64,000 nucleotides of DNA from NCBI RefSeq assembly GCF_041261205.1, contig NZ_JBGCCH010000006.1, positions 62,001-126,000 on the forward strand, given 5' to 3'. How positions within the stretch are numbered: position 1 is the first letter of the stretch; every line of letters begins with the position of its first letter. Made by a program: the position numbers and the translations under genes. Below the pieces are notes generated by a model. It was not told the DNA's origin. It made no database searches and saw nothing but the letters and a program-made list of their open reading frames with translations. Origin of the DNA: Catenulispora sp. MAP5-51. GTDB lineage: Bacteria > Actinomycetota > Actinomycetes > Streptomycetales > Catenulisporaceae. Positions 16,502-24,190 of the stretch are shown here, piece after piece.

Positions 16502-17929
16502 TCACCCTCGCCAAGGCGTCAGCAGATCCCCCGGCCCGAACACCGCGTCGAGCCCCTTAGTCGCGCCGGTCCGTGCGCCGGTTCGCGACACCGCGAGCAG
16601 CGGCACCGGATCGGCGGTGACGCGGTCGCGGTGTCGTTGCAGGGCCACGAGATCGTGGGTGTCGAAGGGGGTGTGGTCCAGCCACTTGACCGAGCCGAGG
16701 AACAGTAGGTGGCGGGCTACGGGGGCGCGGTCGGCGCCGACGATGTCGATTTCGACATCGTTGCTGCGGGTCCAGTAGCCGCCGACGGCTGGGGCCGCGG
16801 GGAGGCCGGCGGCGGGGAGGAGGCGGGCCAGGCTTTCGCGGACCAGGGGTTCCACGGCGCGGCCGCGCCAGCTGGGCCAGCCGGTGCGGATGCGGTCGAG
16901 GGTGAGGTCGGAGCGCATGCGGTCGATCTCGGGCAGGTGGGGGGCCAGGAAGCGGAACCAGAAGCGCAGGTAGGAGTCCGTGATGCGGTAGCGGCGTTCC
17001 TTCGAGGGGGCCAGCGAGATGGGGAGTTCGGCGGCGACCACGCGCTTGTCCGTCAGTAGCTCGGCGGCTCGGGTCAGGGTCGAGTGGGCGATGCCGCCGG
17101 CGGTGCGCGCGATGTTCGTGAAGGTGCGCTCGCCGGAGCCGATCGCGGCCAGGACGGCGCGGGCCTGGGCCTGGTCGGGGAACTCGGCGGCCAGCGACAA
17201 CTGGGCCGAGGCGGTGAGGGGGCTGAAGGGATCGGCCAGCTCGCGGGTGAGGAAGGACCACATGTCCTCGCCGGCCCGCCAGCGCGCGCAGATCACGGGG
17301 AGGCCGCCGGTTATCAACGCGGCGTCGAAGGCGTCGGCGTCGGCCAGGCCGGTCATGGCGGAGACGTCGGCGGGGTTCAGCGGGCCGATCGGCAGTTCGG
17401 TGCCGCGTTGGTGGAAGGGGCGGCCGTAGGAGGTGAGGGCTTCCATCATCGACAGGTCCGAGCCGATGAGCAGGAGCAGCACCGGTTTGCGCGACAGCTC
17501 GCGGTCCCACGCGCGTTGCAGCACGCTCTCGAAGGCGCCCTGCTCGTCCATCAGGTACGGCACCTCGTCGAGCACCACCACCGACGGCCGGTCGTCGGGC
17601 AGGATCCCGGCCAGTTGGCGGAACGCGGCGGCCCAGTTGCCGGGAATGGAGTCGCCGAAGACGTCGGCGTCCGGGAGGTCGGAGGCGGTGACGGCGCGCA
17701 CGAACTCGGCCAGGGGTTCCTCGCCGATGCCGATTTCCGCGGTGTAGTAGACGTGCGGGACCCCGGCGGTGCCGGCGAATTCCTCGACCAGCGCCGATTT
17801 GCCGATCCGGCGGCGGCCGCGCAGGACCAGGCAGCGTCCCGCGGGTCCGGCGCTGTCACCGGCGCTGACCTGGGCGAGGATTTGATGGAGCGCGGCCAGT
17901 TCGCGCCTTCTGCCGACGAAACGGGTCAT
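16502..17929 (-). CDS. AAA ATPase with C-terminal DUF234 domain
   Basis: A 475-residue STAND/AAA-like ATPase of the archaeal-type ATPase family (PF01637 plus DUF234). Walker A is GRRRIGKS at residues 38-45 and Walker B VVVLDE at 117-122, then a sensor-like LLLIGSDLSMME. The C-terminal 150 residues show the DUF234 pattern (YRITDSYLRFWFRFL and later EIDIVGADR), which resembles a degenerate restriction-endonuclease fold: the ND-E-DIVG run and FLGSVKW suggest a PD-(D/E)XK-like core. Biological role is unknown; such genes are common in archaea and actinobacteria and may act in defence or regulation. GGGAG precedes the ATG. A 15-bp direct repeat lies in its upstream region. Confidence 0.8.
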   Translation of the reverse strand: MTRFVGRRRELAALHQILAQVSAGDSAGPAGRCLVLRGRRRIGKSALVEEFAGTAGVPHVYYTAEIGIGEEPLAEFVRAVTASDLPDADVFGDSIPGNWAAAFRQLAGILPDDRPSVVVLDEVPYLMDEQGAFESVLQRAWDRELSRKPVLLLLIGSDLSMMEALTSYGRPFHQRGTELPIGPLNPADVSAMTGLADADAFDAALITGGLPVICARWRAGEDMWSFLTRELADPFSPLTASAQLSLAAEFPDQAQARAVLAAIGSGERTFTNIARTAGGIAHSTLTRAAELLTDKRVVAAELPISLAPSKERRYRITDSYLRFWFRFLAPHLPEIDRMRSDLTLDRIRTGWPSWRGRAVEPLVRESLARLLPAAGLPAAPAVGGYWTRSNDVEIDIVGADRAPVARHLLFLGSVKWLDHTPFDTHDLVALQRHRDRVTADPVPLLAVSRTGARTGATKGLDAVFGPGDLLTPWRG

Positions 17930-17980
17930 CGCGGCTCCCGGTGGGCGAGGTGGGCACGGTGGGTGACAACCCAGCGATCC

Positions 17981-18010
17981 GGATACTTTCGATCAGGATA
18001 CTATCGCCCG
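17981..18010. repeat. Two-copy 15-bp direct repeat upstream of the DUF234 ATPase gene
   Basis: GGATACTTTCGATCA at 17981-17995 is followed directly by GGATACTATCGCCCG at 17996-18010; the first ten positions match at nine. On the minus strand this reads as two GTATCC elements 52-80 bases upstream of the ATPase start, at promoter distance. It may be a binding site for a regulator or for the ATPase itself. Confidence 0.4.
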
Positions 18011-18042
18011 CGCAACTATTGGGGGAGCCCTTCAGGAGAGGC

Positions 18043-19599
18043 TTATGCGTGTCCGATCGCCCGCACCGCGTCGATCGTGTCGGCGTCCTGAGCCTTCTTG
18101 TCCTCGCGATACCGAACCACCCGCGCGAACCGCAGCGTCACGCCCCCGGGATAGCGGGAACTGCGCTGTACGCCGTCGAAAGCCACCTCGACCACCAGCT
18201 CGGGCCGCACCCGCACCGTCCAGTCGTCGGCCGAGGTCTGCAAAGCGCGCAGCCGTTCGGTCTGCCACCCGAGCAGTTCGTCGGTCATGCCCTTGAACGT
18301 CTTGCCGAGCATGACGAATCCGCCGGTCTCCGGGTCGCGCGCGGCCAGATGAAGGTTGCTCAGCCAGCCCTTGCGCCGGCCGTGGCCCCACTCCGCGGCG
18401 ACCACCACCAGGTCGAGCGTGTGGACCGGCTTGACCTTCAGCCAGGCCGAGCCGCGCCGGCCGGCGTTGTAGGGCGCGTCGAGGGATTTCACGACCACGC
18501 CTTCGTGCCCGCGGTCCAGCGCGTCCTGCGTGAACGCCTGCGCGGCTTCGGGGTCGTCGGTGACCAGGCGCGGGGCCAGGGCGGCCGGCGGCGCGATCGA
18601 GGCCAGCAGGTCGGAGCGCTCCCGGGAGGGCAGCTCGGTCACATCGCGGCCGTCGAGGTGGAGCAGGTCGAACAGGAACACGGTAAGCGGGATCTGCTCT
18701 CGCATCCGCCCAACATCGCGGCGGCTGCCGGTCCGGCTGGCCGTCTCCTGGAACGGCCGCGGACGGCTGTCGGGGGCCAGGGCGAGGGCCTCGCCGTCCA
18801 GGACCGCCGAGGACACCGGCAGCGCCCGGGCCAGCGCGACCGCCTCCGGCAGCCGGTCGGTGATGTCGTCCAGGCTGCGGGTGAAGACCTGGACGTGGTC
18901 GCCGTCGCGGTGGATCTGGACCCTGATCCCGTCGAGCTTCCACTCCAGTGCTGCCGGGGCTGCCTTGGCCAGCGCCGCGGGCACGTCGTCGGCGGTCCCG
19001 GCCAGCATCGGCTGGACCGGACGCCCGACCACCAGCCCGACCGCGCGCAGTCCCGGGACGCCGTCGCGCAAAGCGGTCTGCGCGGCCGCCGCCAGGTCGC
19101 CGCCGAACATCGCCGCCCGCCGCACCTCGACCGCCGGCACCTCGGCGGCCTTCGCGACCGCGTCGGCCATCACGCCGTCCAGCGCGCCCTGGCGCAGCTC
19201 GCCGGTCAGGAGCCGGCGCAGGAAGTCCTGCTCCTCGGCGGTGGCGCGGGCGAACAGCGCGGCCAGCAGGTCGCGGCGGCGGGCCTGGGACCCGGCGCCG
19301 GAGGTCTGGCCGACCTCCTCCAGGATCCGGTCGACCTCGGCCACTTCCAGCGCGCGGGCCTCGGCCACGTCCGCAGTCCCGTCCGCAACCCCGGCCGCCG
19401 GCGCGGGCAGGTCGCGCAGCGTGGCCCAGCCGACGCCGATCTGCCGCTGCGGCAGTTCCCCGGACAGGTAGTGGACGGCGACCCGGATCTCCTCGGGCCC
19501 GGCCGTCCGCAGCCGCTCGGCCAGCAGGGCGATCTTGGCCGAGCGGGCCGAGGTCCCGGAGACCGCAGCGGACGTGGTGGCCAGATCGAGCAAGCGCAT
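18043..19599 (-). CDS. ligB: ATP-dependent DNA ligase (LigB-like)
   Basis: A 518-residue ATP-dependent DNA ligase of the actinobacterial LigB type. The adenylated lysine is K221 in the motif I segment EWKLDGIRVQIHRDG. Other nucleotidyltransferase motifs follow: a SAVLDGEALAL motif III-like run, HEGVVVKSLDAPY, and AWLKVKP as motif V. The N-terminal 200 residues are the DNA-binding domain with the family TSARSAKIALLAERL. The C-terminal OB-fold closes with VVEVAFDGVQ and TLRFARVVRYREDK. The ATG at 19599 is preferred because homologues begin at the equivalent residue; a GTG at 19617 is possible and neither has a clear ribosome-binding site. It is an accessory repair ligase. It stands alone, divergent from a sigma-factor gene. 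Confidence 0.92.
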   Translation of the reverse strand: MRLLDLATTSAAVSGTSARSAKIALLAERLRTAGPEEIRVAVHYLSGELPQRQIGVGWATLRDLPAPAAGVADGTADVAEARALEVAEVDRILEEVGQTSGAGSQARRRDLLAALFARATAEEQDFLRRLLTGELRQGALDGVMADAVAKAAEVPAVEVRRAAMFGGDLAAAAQTALRDGVPGLRAVGLVVGRPVQPMLAGTADDVPAALAKAAPAALEWKLDGIRVQIHRDGDHVQVFTRSLDDITDRLPEAVALARALPVSSAVLDGEALALAPDSRPRPFQETASRTGSRRDVGRMREQIPLTVFLFDLLHLDGRDVTELPSRERSDLLASIAPPAALAPRLVTDDPEAAQAFTQDALDRGHEGVVVKSLDAPYNAGRRGSAWLKVKPVHTLDLVVVAAEWGHGRRKGWLSNLHLAARDPETGGFVMLGKTFKGMTDELLGWQTERLRALQTSADDWTVRVRPELVVEVAFDGVQRSSRYPGGVTLRFARVVRYREDKKAQDADTIDAVRAIGHA

Positions 19600-19722
19600 G
19601 AGGAAATGGTCCGCCACGGCACTGACAAGGGCGAGCCGGGTGACCCACACGATCCGCCCCCGCCCCGCGGCAGTGATTTCAGGGCTTCGCCTCGTGTAGT
19701 AGGGCGAGGAGGGCAACGGACA

Positions 19723-20253
19723 TTGGACATCGAGGATGAACAGCGGTTCCGCGAGTTCGTCGGCGCCCGGTCGAAAGCGCTGCTGCAGACCGCCTATCTG
19801 TTGACCGGCGACTGGGAGCACGGCCGGGACCTGGTGCAGAGCGCGCTGGCCGGGCTGGCGCGCAAGTGGGGCCGGTTGGCCGACCCGAGCCAGGCCGAGG
19901 CCTATGCGCGCAAAGCGATCTACAACGCGCACGTCGACCGGACCCGGCGGTTGTCGTGGCACCGCGAGCGGACGACGGCGACGGTGCCGGACACGGCCGC
20001 CGAACGCTCGGACCCGGCGGACCAGGTCGCCGTACGCCGGGACGTGATGGCGGCGCTGCGGCGGCTGCCGCCGGGGCAGCGCGCGGTGGTCGTGCTGCGG
20101 TACTTCGAGGACCGGACCGACGAGGACATCGCCGCGGTACTCGGGATCTCGCCCGGGACCGTGCGCAGCCAGCATCACAAGGCGCTGAAGGCATTGCGCG
20201 TGAGTGCGGACATCACCGTGAAGGACGGCTTGAAGGAGGAGGCGGCGTGTTGA
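19723..20253 (+). CDS. SigE-family ECF RNA polymerase sigma factor
   Basis: A 176-residue sigma factor of the SigE/SigM-like ECF group widespread in actinomycetes. Region 2 is FVGARSKALLQTAYLLTGDW followed by a helix ending YNAHVDRTRR. Region 4 has LPPGQRAVVVLRYFEDRTDE and the helix-turn-helix IAAVLGISPGTVRSQHHKAL. A TTG start at 19723 is used: AGGAGG lies about 11 bases upstream and the ORF is otherwise open far upstream only because of an antisense frame. Its stop overlaps the start of the next gene, a membrane-anchored protein that probably controls it. The regulon is unknown. Confidence 0.88.
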   Translation: MDIEDEQRFREFVGARSKALLQTAYLLTGDWEHGRDLVQSALAGLARKWGRLADPSQAEAYARKAIYNAHVDRTRRLSWHRERTTATVPDTAAERSDPADQVAVRRDVMAALRRLPPGQRAVVVLRYFEDRTDEDIAAVLGISPGTVRSQHHKALKALRVSADITVKDGLKEEAAC

Positions 20254-21548
20254 CGGAGCAGGACTTCACGGAGCAGGACTTCACGGAGCAGGAACTGCAG
20301 GAGGCGTTGGCGGACGCCGCTGACGACCCGGCGGTCGAGAAGTTCATGCTGGGGCTGTCGGACCGGGCGCTCGCCGAGGCCGGGCGGGGGCCGCGGTGGC
20401 GGAGGCCGATGCCGGGCAGGCGGTCACGATGGGTACCGGGCATCGCGGTCGGCACGATGTTCGCGGTGGCCGCGACCGTCGGCGTGGTGGCGCTCGACGG
20501 CCCGGACGGATCCGGCGACGGAGCGCCGGGCTCGCTGCGGGCGCCGGGCGCGCTCGGGAACCCGCTGGGGCAGGAGGCGGTCACGGCGTTCGCGGCGCAG
20601 TGCTTCGGCGGACACGGCCCGCAGCTGGACCATGCGTACGTCTGGGACCCGGCGACGCAGCGGTATCACGGCCTCGAAGGCACCGCGCTGACCAGCTTCT
20701 ACCCGTCGCCCGACGGCAAGCAGGCGCTGGTGGAAGTCGGCGAGGTGGACGTCACGCAGTCGTGGGCGGCCGGATCCTGGTCGGACGCGGTCGCGGGCCG
20801 GGTGACGCCGCACGCGATCACCGGAGTGAGCGGTGTGCACTGGACGGCCGACGGCAAGGAGATCGTCAGCGACCTGACATGGCAAACCGTCGAGAACACC
20901 GGTGGGGTCGCGCTCAAGACCAAGACCGCCGACTTCTACGACCCGGCGTCGGGTCGTCTCCTGGCGTCGGTTCCGCTTCCGCAGGAGGTGCTCAACAGGG
21001 TCGCCAGCGGCAAGTGGTCGATCCAGCAGTTCGAGGGCGACCACGATGCGGTGCTGTTCCCGATGCTGAGGGCCGACGGCAACGAGCTGGACTACCTCAA
21101 CGCGCAGGGCGTGACCGTTCGTACCCTGACGCTCCAGGAAGGCGAGCCGGCGAACAACGGGATCCCGTCCGCGCGGACCGAGACGGGCGAGATCTCGCCG
21201 GACGGCCGCTATCTGATGGAGATGGACGGAACCGTGCTCGCCGTCTTCGACCTCCAGGCCGGCGGCAAGCGCATCGAGTGGGCGGACGTCACGGGGCACC
21301 TGTCCACCGGCTGGATCGGCGACCACCAGATCGCGACCGTGGTGGACAAGAACGAACAGCTCAGCGGATCCCGGGGAGAACCCTTCCCGCTGACCGGCCA
21401 CAGCGCGGTGTACTCCGTGCTGACCCCGGATCTGAATGTCGTGCAAGAGACGACGTTCCTGCTGCCGGCCGATCCGAACGGGACGTGCACGACGTGGCCC
21501 CTGTCGTGGGCGCCGGTCGGGCAGTTCCCGGGGGCGTTCGTGCCCTGA
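20247..21548 (+). CDS. Membrane-anchored extracytoplasmic propeller protein, probable anti-sigma partner
   Basis: A 433-residue bitopic protein. A short acidic cytoplasmic part (about 1-65) with three EQ(D/E)(F/L) repeats precedes one membrane segment (VPGIAVGTMFAVAATVGVVA, about 67-86). The large outer part is beta-propeller-like, with blades such as YVWDPATQRYHGL, GVHWTADGKEIVSD and GEISPDGRYLMEMDGTVLAV. The GTG at 20247 overlaps the sigma-factor stop and has GGAGGAGG upstream, so the two proteins are made together. That arrangement and the topology suggest an anti-sigma or surface-sensing partner; a zinc-finger HxxxCxxC motif is not present, so this is inference. Confidence 0.7.
   Translation: MLTEQDFTEQDFTEQELQEALADAADDPAVEKFMLGLSDRALAEAGRGPRWRRPMPGRRSRWVPGIAVGTMFAVAATVGVVALDGPDGSGDGAPGSLRAPGALGNPLGQEAVTAFAAQCFGGHGPQLDHAYVWDPATQRYHGLEGTALTSFYPSPDGKQALVEVGEVDVTQSWAAGSWSDAVAGRVTPHAITGVSGVHWTADGKEIVSDLTWQTVENTGGVALKTKTADFYDPASGRLLASVPLPQEVLNRVASGKWSIQQFEGDHDAVLFPMLRADGNELDYLNAQGVTVRTLTLQEGEPANNGIPSARTETGEISPDGRYLMEMDGTVLAVFDLQAGGKRIEWADVTGHLSTGWIGDHQIATVVDKNEQLSGSRGEPFPLTGHSAVYSVLTPDLNVVQETTFLLPADPNGTCTTWPLSWAPVGQFPGAFVP
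20253..20297 (+). repeat. Three-copy 15-bp in-frame tandem repeat at the anti-sigma-like N-terminus
   Basis: ACGGAGCAGGACTTC occurs twice in perfect tandem (20253-20282), followed by a diverged third copy at 20283-20297. It encodes T-E-Q-D-F repeated, in the cytoplasmic tail of the membrane protein. Copy number could change by slippage without shifting the frame. Confidence 0.8.
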
Positions 21549-21596
21549 CGAACCCCACCCGCAGCCGGCCGAGACCCGGAAAAACCGTTGCCGCCC

Positions 21597-21646
21597 GGTA
21601 CGAGGTGCCTGCCATCCTGACCGGATGCCCACAGACACCTCGTACC
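21597..21646 (+). promoter_or_regulatory. Inverted repeat enclosing the methyltransferase start codon
   Basis: GGTACGAGGTG at 21597-21607 pairs perfectly with CACCTCGTACC at 21636-21646 around a 28-base loop. The ATG at 21625 lies in the loop and the right arm forms codons 4 to 8. There is no clear ribosome-binding site, so RNA folding here could affect translation, or the arms could be a DNA-binding site. Confidence 0.55.
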
Positions 21647-22335
21647 ACGGCGGCCTCGCCGACTTCTTCGCCGGCGCCGGACAACAGCATCCGACCAACG
21701 CGTACCTCGACCGGCCCGCGATGCTCGCCCTGATCGGCGAGGTCGCGGGCCAAGATGTGCTCGACGTCGGGTGCGGGCCGGGGTTCTATGCCGCGGCGAT
21801 GGCCGACCGGGGTGCGAAGGTCACCGCGATCGACGGCAGTGCGGAGCTGGTGCGGGTCGCCGAGCGGACGGCGGGGGAGCGTGGCACCTTCTTGCAGCAC
21901 GACCTGGAGCGGCCGCTGCCGTTCGCGGATGCTTCGTTCGACCTCGCGGTGATGGCGTTGGTCTACCACCACCTGTACGCCCGGCGGCAGCTGCTGGCGG
22001 AGCTGCGGCGGGTGGTGCGGCCCGGTGGGCGGCTGCTGGTTTCGACGACGCATCCGATGAGCGAGCAGCGGTGGCTCGGCGGTTCGTACTACGAGGGCGG
22101 GCGGGTGGACGCGCCGATCGGCGGGCCCGGGAGCGGGTTCACGATCAACTTCGAGCGGATGACCGTCGAGACGTTCGTGAACGAGATGCTGGACGGCGGG
22201 TTCGTGCTGGAGCGCCTGCTGGAGCCGCGGCCGTCGGCGGAATTGCGGGATGCGGATCCGGAGAAGTTCGCGCAGTTGGACGTCAAGGCGACGGTGCTGA
22301 CGGTGGCGTTGCGGCGGCCGGCGCGGGAGGCGTAG
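21625..22335 (+). CDS. Class I SAM-dependent methyltransferase
   Basis: A 236-residue methyltransferase of the UbiE/COQ5-like group. SAM-binding motif I is VLDVGCGPGFYAAAMADRG, with the acidic end of strand 2 in VTAIDGS, then a motif II-like SFDLAVMALVYHHL and motif III LRRVVRPGGRLLVSTTHP. The substrate-binding C-terminal region is short (YYEGGRVDAPIGG onward), so the substrate cannot be inferred. The start at 21625 lies within an inverted repeat and lacks a clear ribosome-binding site. The 3' end overlaps by 53 bases the end of the convergent rhomboid-like gene. Confidence 0.85.
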   Translation: MPTDTSYHGGLADFFAGAGQQHPTNAYLDRPAMLALIGEVAGQDVLDVGCGPGFYAAAMADRGAKVTAIDGSAELVRVAERTAGERGTFLQHDLERPLPFADASFDLAVMALVYHHLYARRQLLAELRRVVRPGGRLLVSTTHPMSEQRWLGGSYYEGGRVDAPIGGPGSGFTINFERMTVETFVNEMLDGGFVLERLLEPRPSAELRDADPEKFAQLDVKATVLTVALRRPAREA

Positions 22336-23038
22336 CCGTCCTGGGAGCCGGGGTCCGGGTACGCGCCGCGCCGTCCCGCATCAGGAAGTACCCCGCGGCG
22401 AGGCCGAACGCCGCGGCGGTCTCGTGGCCGATCGTCGAGAAGTTCGGCAGCAGGCCGAACCACTGCGCGCTGACGAACGGGTATGCGAAGACCCCCGCGG
22501 CCCACGGCCACCGCACGGCGCGCGGCACCAACGGCGTCACGGACGCGGCGATCGCCAGCACGCCGTAGCTGATGCCGTAGTCGTACCCGTTCCACCACTT
22601 CGCCGGGTAGCGGCCGGAGTGGATCGCGGCGGCGGCGACGCTGGTGGCCACGGCGGTGGCGATGGTGTTGGCGAGCAGGAACACCGCGGCGGTGCGGACG
22701 GCGCCGGCGCGGCGTTCCAGCGCGGCCATGCAGACTCCCACGCCGCCTGCGATGATCAGAAGGTGGGAGAGCACCCCGCTGTCCGTCGCCGTGAAGGCCG
22801 GGCTGGCCAGCAGGACCGCGAGCGGATCGTGGGCCATGTTGTGCGGGTTGGTGCTGATCGCGATCTTGAGGTGGTCGGCGGCGGGGCCGGACAGGACCTT
22901 CGTCAGGAACAGCAGTCCGGCCAGGATGACCAGCAGGTAGGCGAACGTCAACGGGTTGCGGCGCGGGTAGGAGCGCGCGGCCCGGGCGAGCGGGGGCAGC
23001 GCGCGGGCCGCCGTGCGCGGGCCGGAGTCGATCGCCAT
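22283..23038 (-). CDS. Rhomboid-like integral membrane protein
   Basis: A 251-residue membrane protein with about six hydrophobic segments (AYLLVILAGLLFLTKVL, LLIIAGGVGVCMAAL, AAVFLLANTIATAVATSVAA and others). It matches an actinobacterial rhomboid-like family: GYDYGISYGVLAIA gives a GxSxG-like serine and IGHETAAAFGLAAGYF a candidate catalytic histidine, so it may be an intramembrane serine protease, although the rhomboid GxSG core is altered. The N-terminal RRNPLTFAY and HNMAHDPLAVLLASP segments fit the family. The C-terminal 30 residues are Pro/Ala/Thr-rich and overlap the convergent methyltransferase gene. Activity is unproven. Confidence 0.65.
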   Translation of the reverse strand: MAIDSGPRTAARALPPLARAARSYPRRNPLTFAYLLVILAGLLFLTKVLSGPAADHLKIAISTNPHNMAHDPLAVLLASPAFTATDSGVLSHLLIIAGGVGVCMAALERRAGAVRTAAVFLLANTIATAVATSVAAAAIHSGRYPAKWWNGYDYGISYGVLAIAASVTPLVPRAVRWPWAAGVFAYPFVSAQWFGLLPNFSTIGHETAAAFGLAAGYFLMRDGAARTRTPAPRTATPPAPAAATPPSAPSP

Positions 23039-23119
23039 GAGCCGAGCTTGGCAGAAACGCCCCGACCGATGCCGGATCACCGGCCACAATGGGATCTCCG
23101 AGTCGAGGATGGAGGAGCG

Positions 23120-24187
23120 ATGGACAGTGGGGAACGCCCGGACGAAAACGCGAGCATCGAGTGGCACGAGACGTCGGTCCCGCCCGGCATGCCGGTCACG
23201 CAGGCCTACGTGTGGGCCATCGACCCCGACGACGGCAGAGTCCTGATCCAGGACCGCGGCCCCCAGCATCCGCACCGCTACACCCTTCCCGGCGGCCGCC
23301 CGGAACCGGAGGACGGCGGCGACCTCCTGAAGACCGCGGCCCGCGAGGCGATGGAGGAGTCCCAGATCCTCATCGACACCGACCGCGCGATCTACTTGGG
23401 ACACCAGGTGGTGACCTGGTTCGAGAAGCACCCGGAGCCGTACGCGCAGATCCGGTACGCCGCCCCGATCATCGGCTACGAACCCATCGGCCCCGACCCC
23501 GACAACGGCCGCACCAACCGCCGCTTCATGACCAGCCTGGAGCGCGCCCCGCAGCTCATCAACTGGCACGAGACCGGCGCCGACCAGGCCAAGGCGGCGA
23601 TGCGGGCGGGAGAGGAACTCGGCTTCCGTGTCGGCGACCCCTCGCCGGAGGGCTACCGCGACGGCGTGAAGGAGCGCTACCTCGTCTGCCACGACTACGG
23701 CATGGGCGCCCTGTGGTGGTGGGTCACGGCCCGCAGCGCCACGGAGATCATGGAGCGGGTCGCGGACGTCGTCGTGGTGACCGGGAGCCGCACCGTCCGC
23801 CGCGTCGCGGACTGGAAGCTGGACGAGGTCGACATCGACGCGGCGGACGAGAACCCGTTGACCAGCCTCAAGGCCACCCGCGACGCGCAGCGCGGACAGC
23901 CCGGCTTCGGCGCGCTCGTCGGCCGCGGCACGGTCTACCTGCGCCAGGAATGGGACGAGGACACCGAGCACGGCGAGACCCACTACCTCCTGGAGATCGG
24001 CGAGGACGGCTACCGCACCCGCCAGGTCGTCGAGTACGCCGACGGCACCGCCGGCAAGACCGAAGACTGGCCCTTCAATCCGCCCTTCGACCTCTACGAC
24101 CCGGTCCTGGGCCGGGCCGAGGTGGAGCGGGCCGTGTTCGAGGCGGCATGGGAGAAGGCGGAGCCGGAGGCGTACGACGAGGACTGA
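23120..24187 (+). CDS. Nudix hydrolase domain fused to an uncharacterised C-terminal domain
   Basis: A 355-residue protein. Residues 20-160 form a Nudix hydrolase with box GGRPEPEDGG followed by AAREAMEESQIL, the normal G-x5-E-x7-REUxEE layout with two or three extra residues. Residues 180-350 match a separate, widespread but uncharacterised Streptomyces-type family recognisable by YLVCHDYGMGALWWWVTARS, then a WKLDEVDID helix and WPFNPPFDLYDP near the end. That domain usually stands alone, so the fusion is unusual. The ATG at 23120 has GGAGG 4 bases upstream. The gene is divergent from the rhomboid-like gene. A nucleotide or nucleotide-sugar substrate is possible but not shown. Confidence 0.78.
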   Translation: MDSGERPDENASIEWHETSVPPGMPVTQAYVWAIDPDDGRVLIQDRGPQHPHRYTLPGGRPEPEDGGDLLKTAAREAMEESQILIDTDRAIYLGHQVVTWFEKHPEPYAQIRYAAPIIGYEPIGPDPDNGRTNRRFMTSLERAPQLINWHETGADQAKAAMRAGEELGFRVGDPSPEGYRDGVKERYLVCHDYGMGALWWWVTARSATEIMERVADVVVVTGSRTVRRVADWKLDEVDIDAADENPLTSLKATRDAQRGQPGFGALVGRGTVYLRQEWDEDTEHGETHYLLEIGEDGYRTRQVVEYADGTAGKTEDWPFNPPFDLYDPVLGRAEVERAVFEAAWEKAEPEAYDED

Positions 24188-24190
24188 TCC

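Noticed and set aside
17941-19722. A long N-terminal extension of the sigma-factor frame
   Set aside because: This stretch is antisense to the DNA ligase gene and lacks motifs. The sigma factor begins at the TTG at 19723 after AGGAGG.
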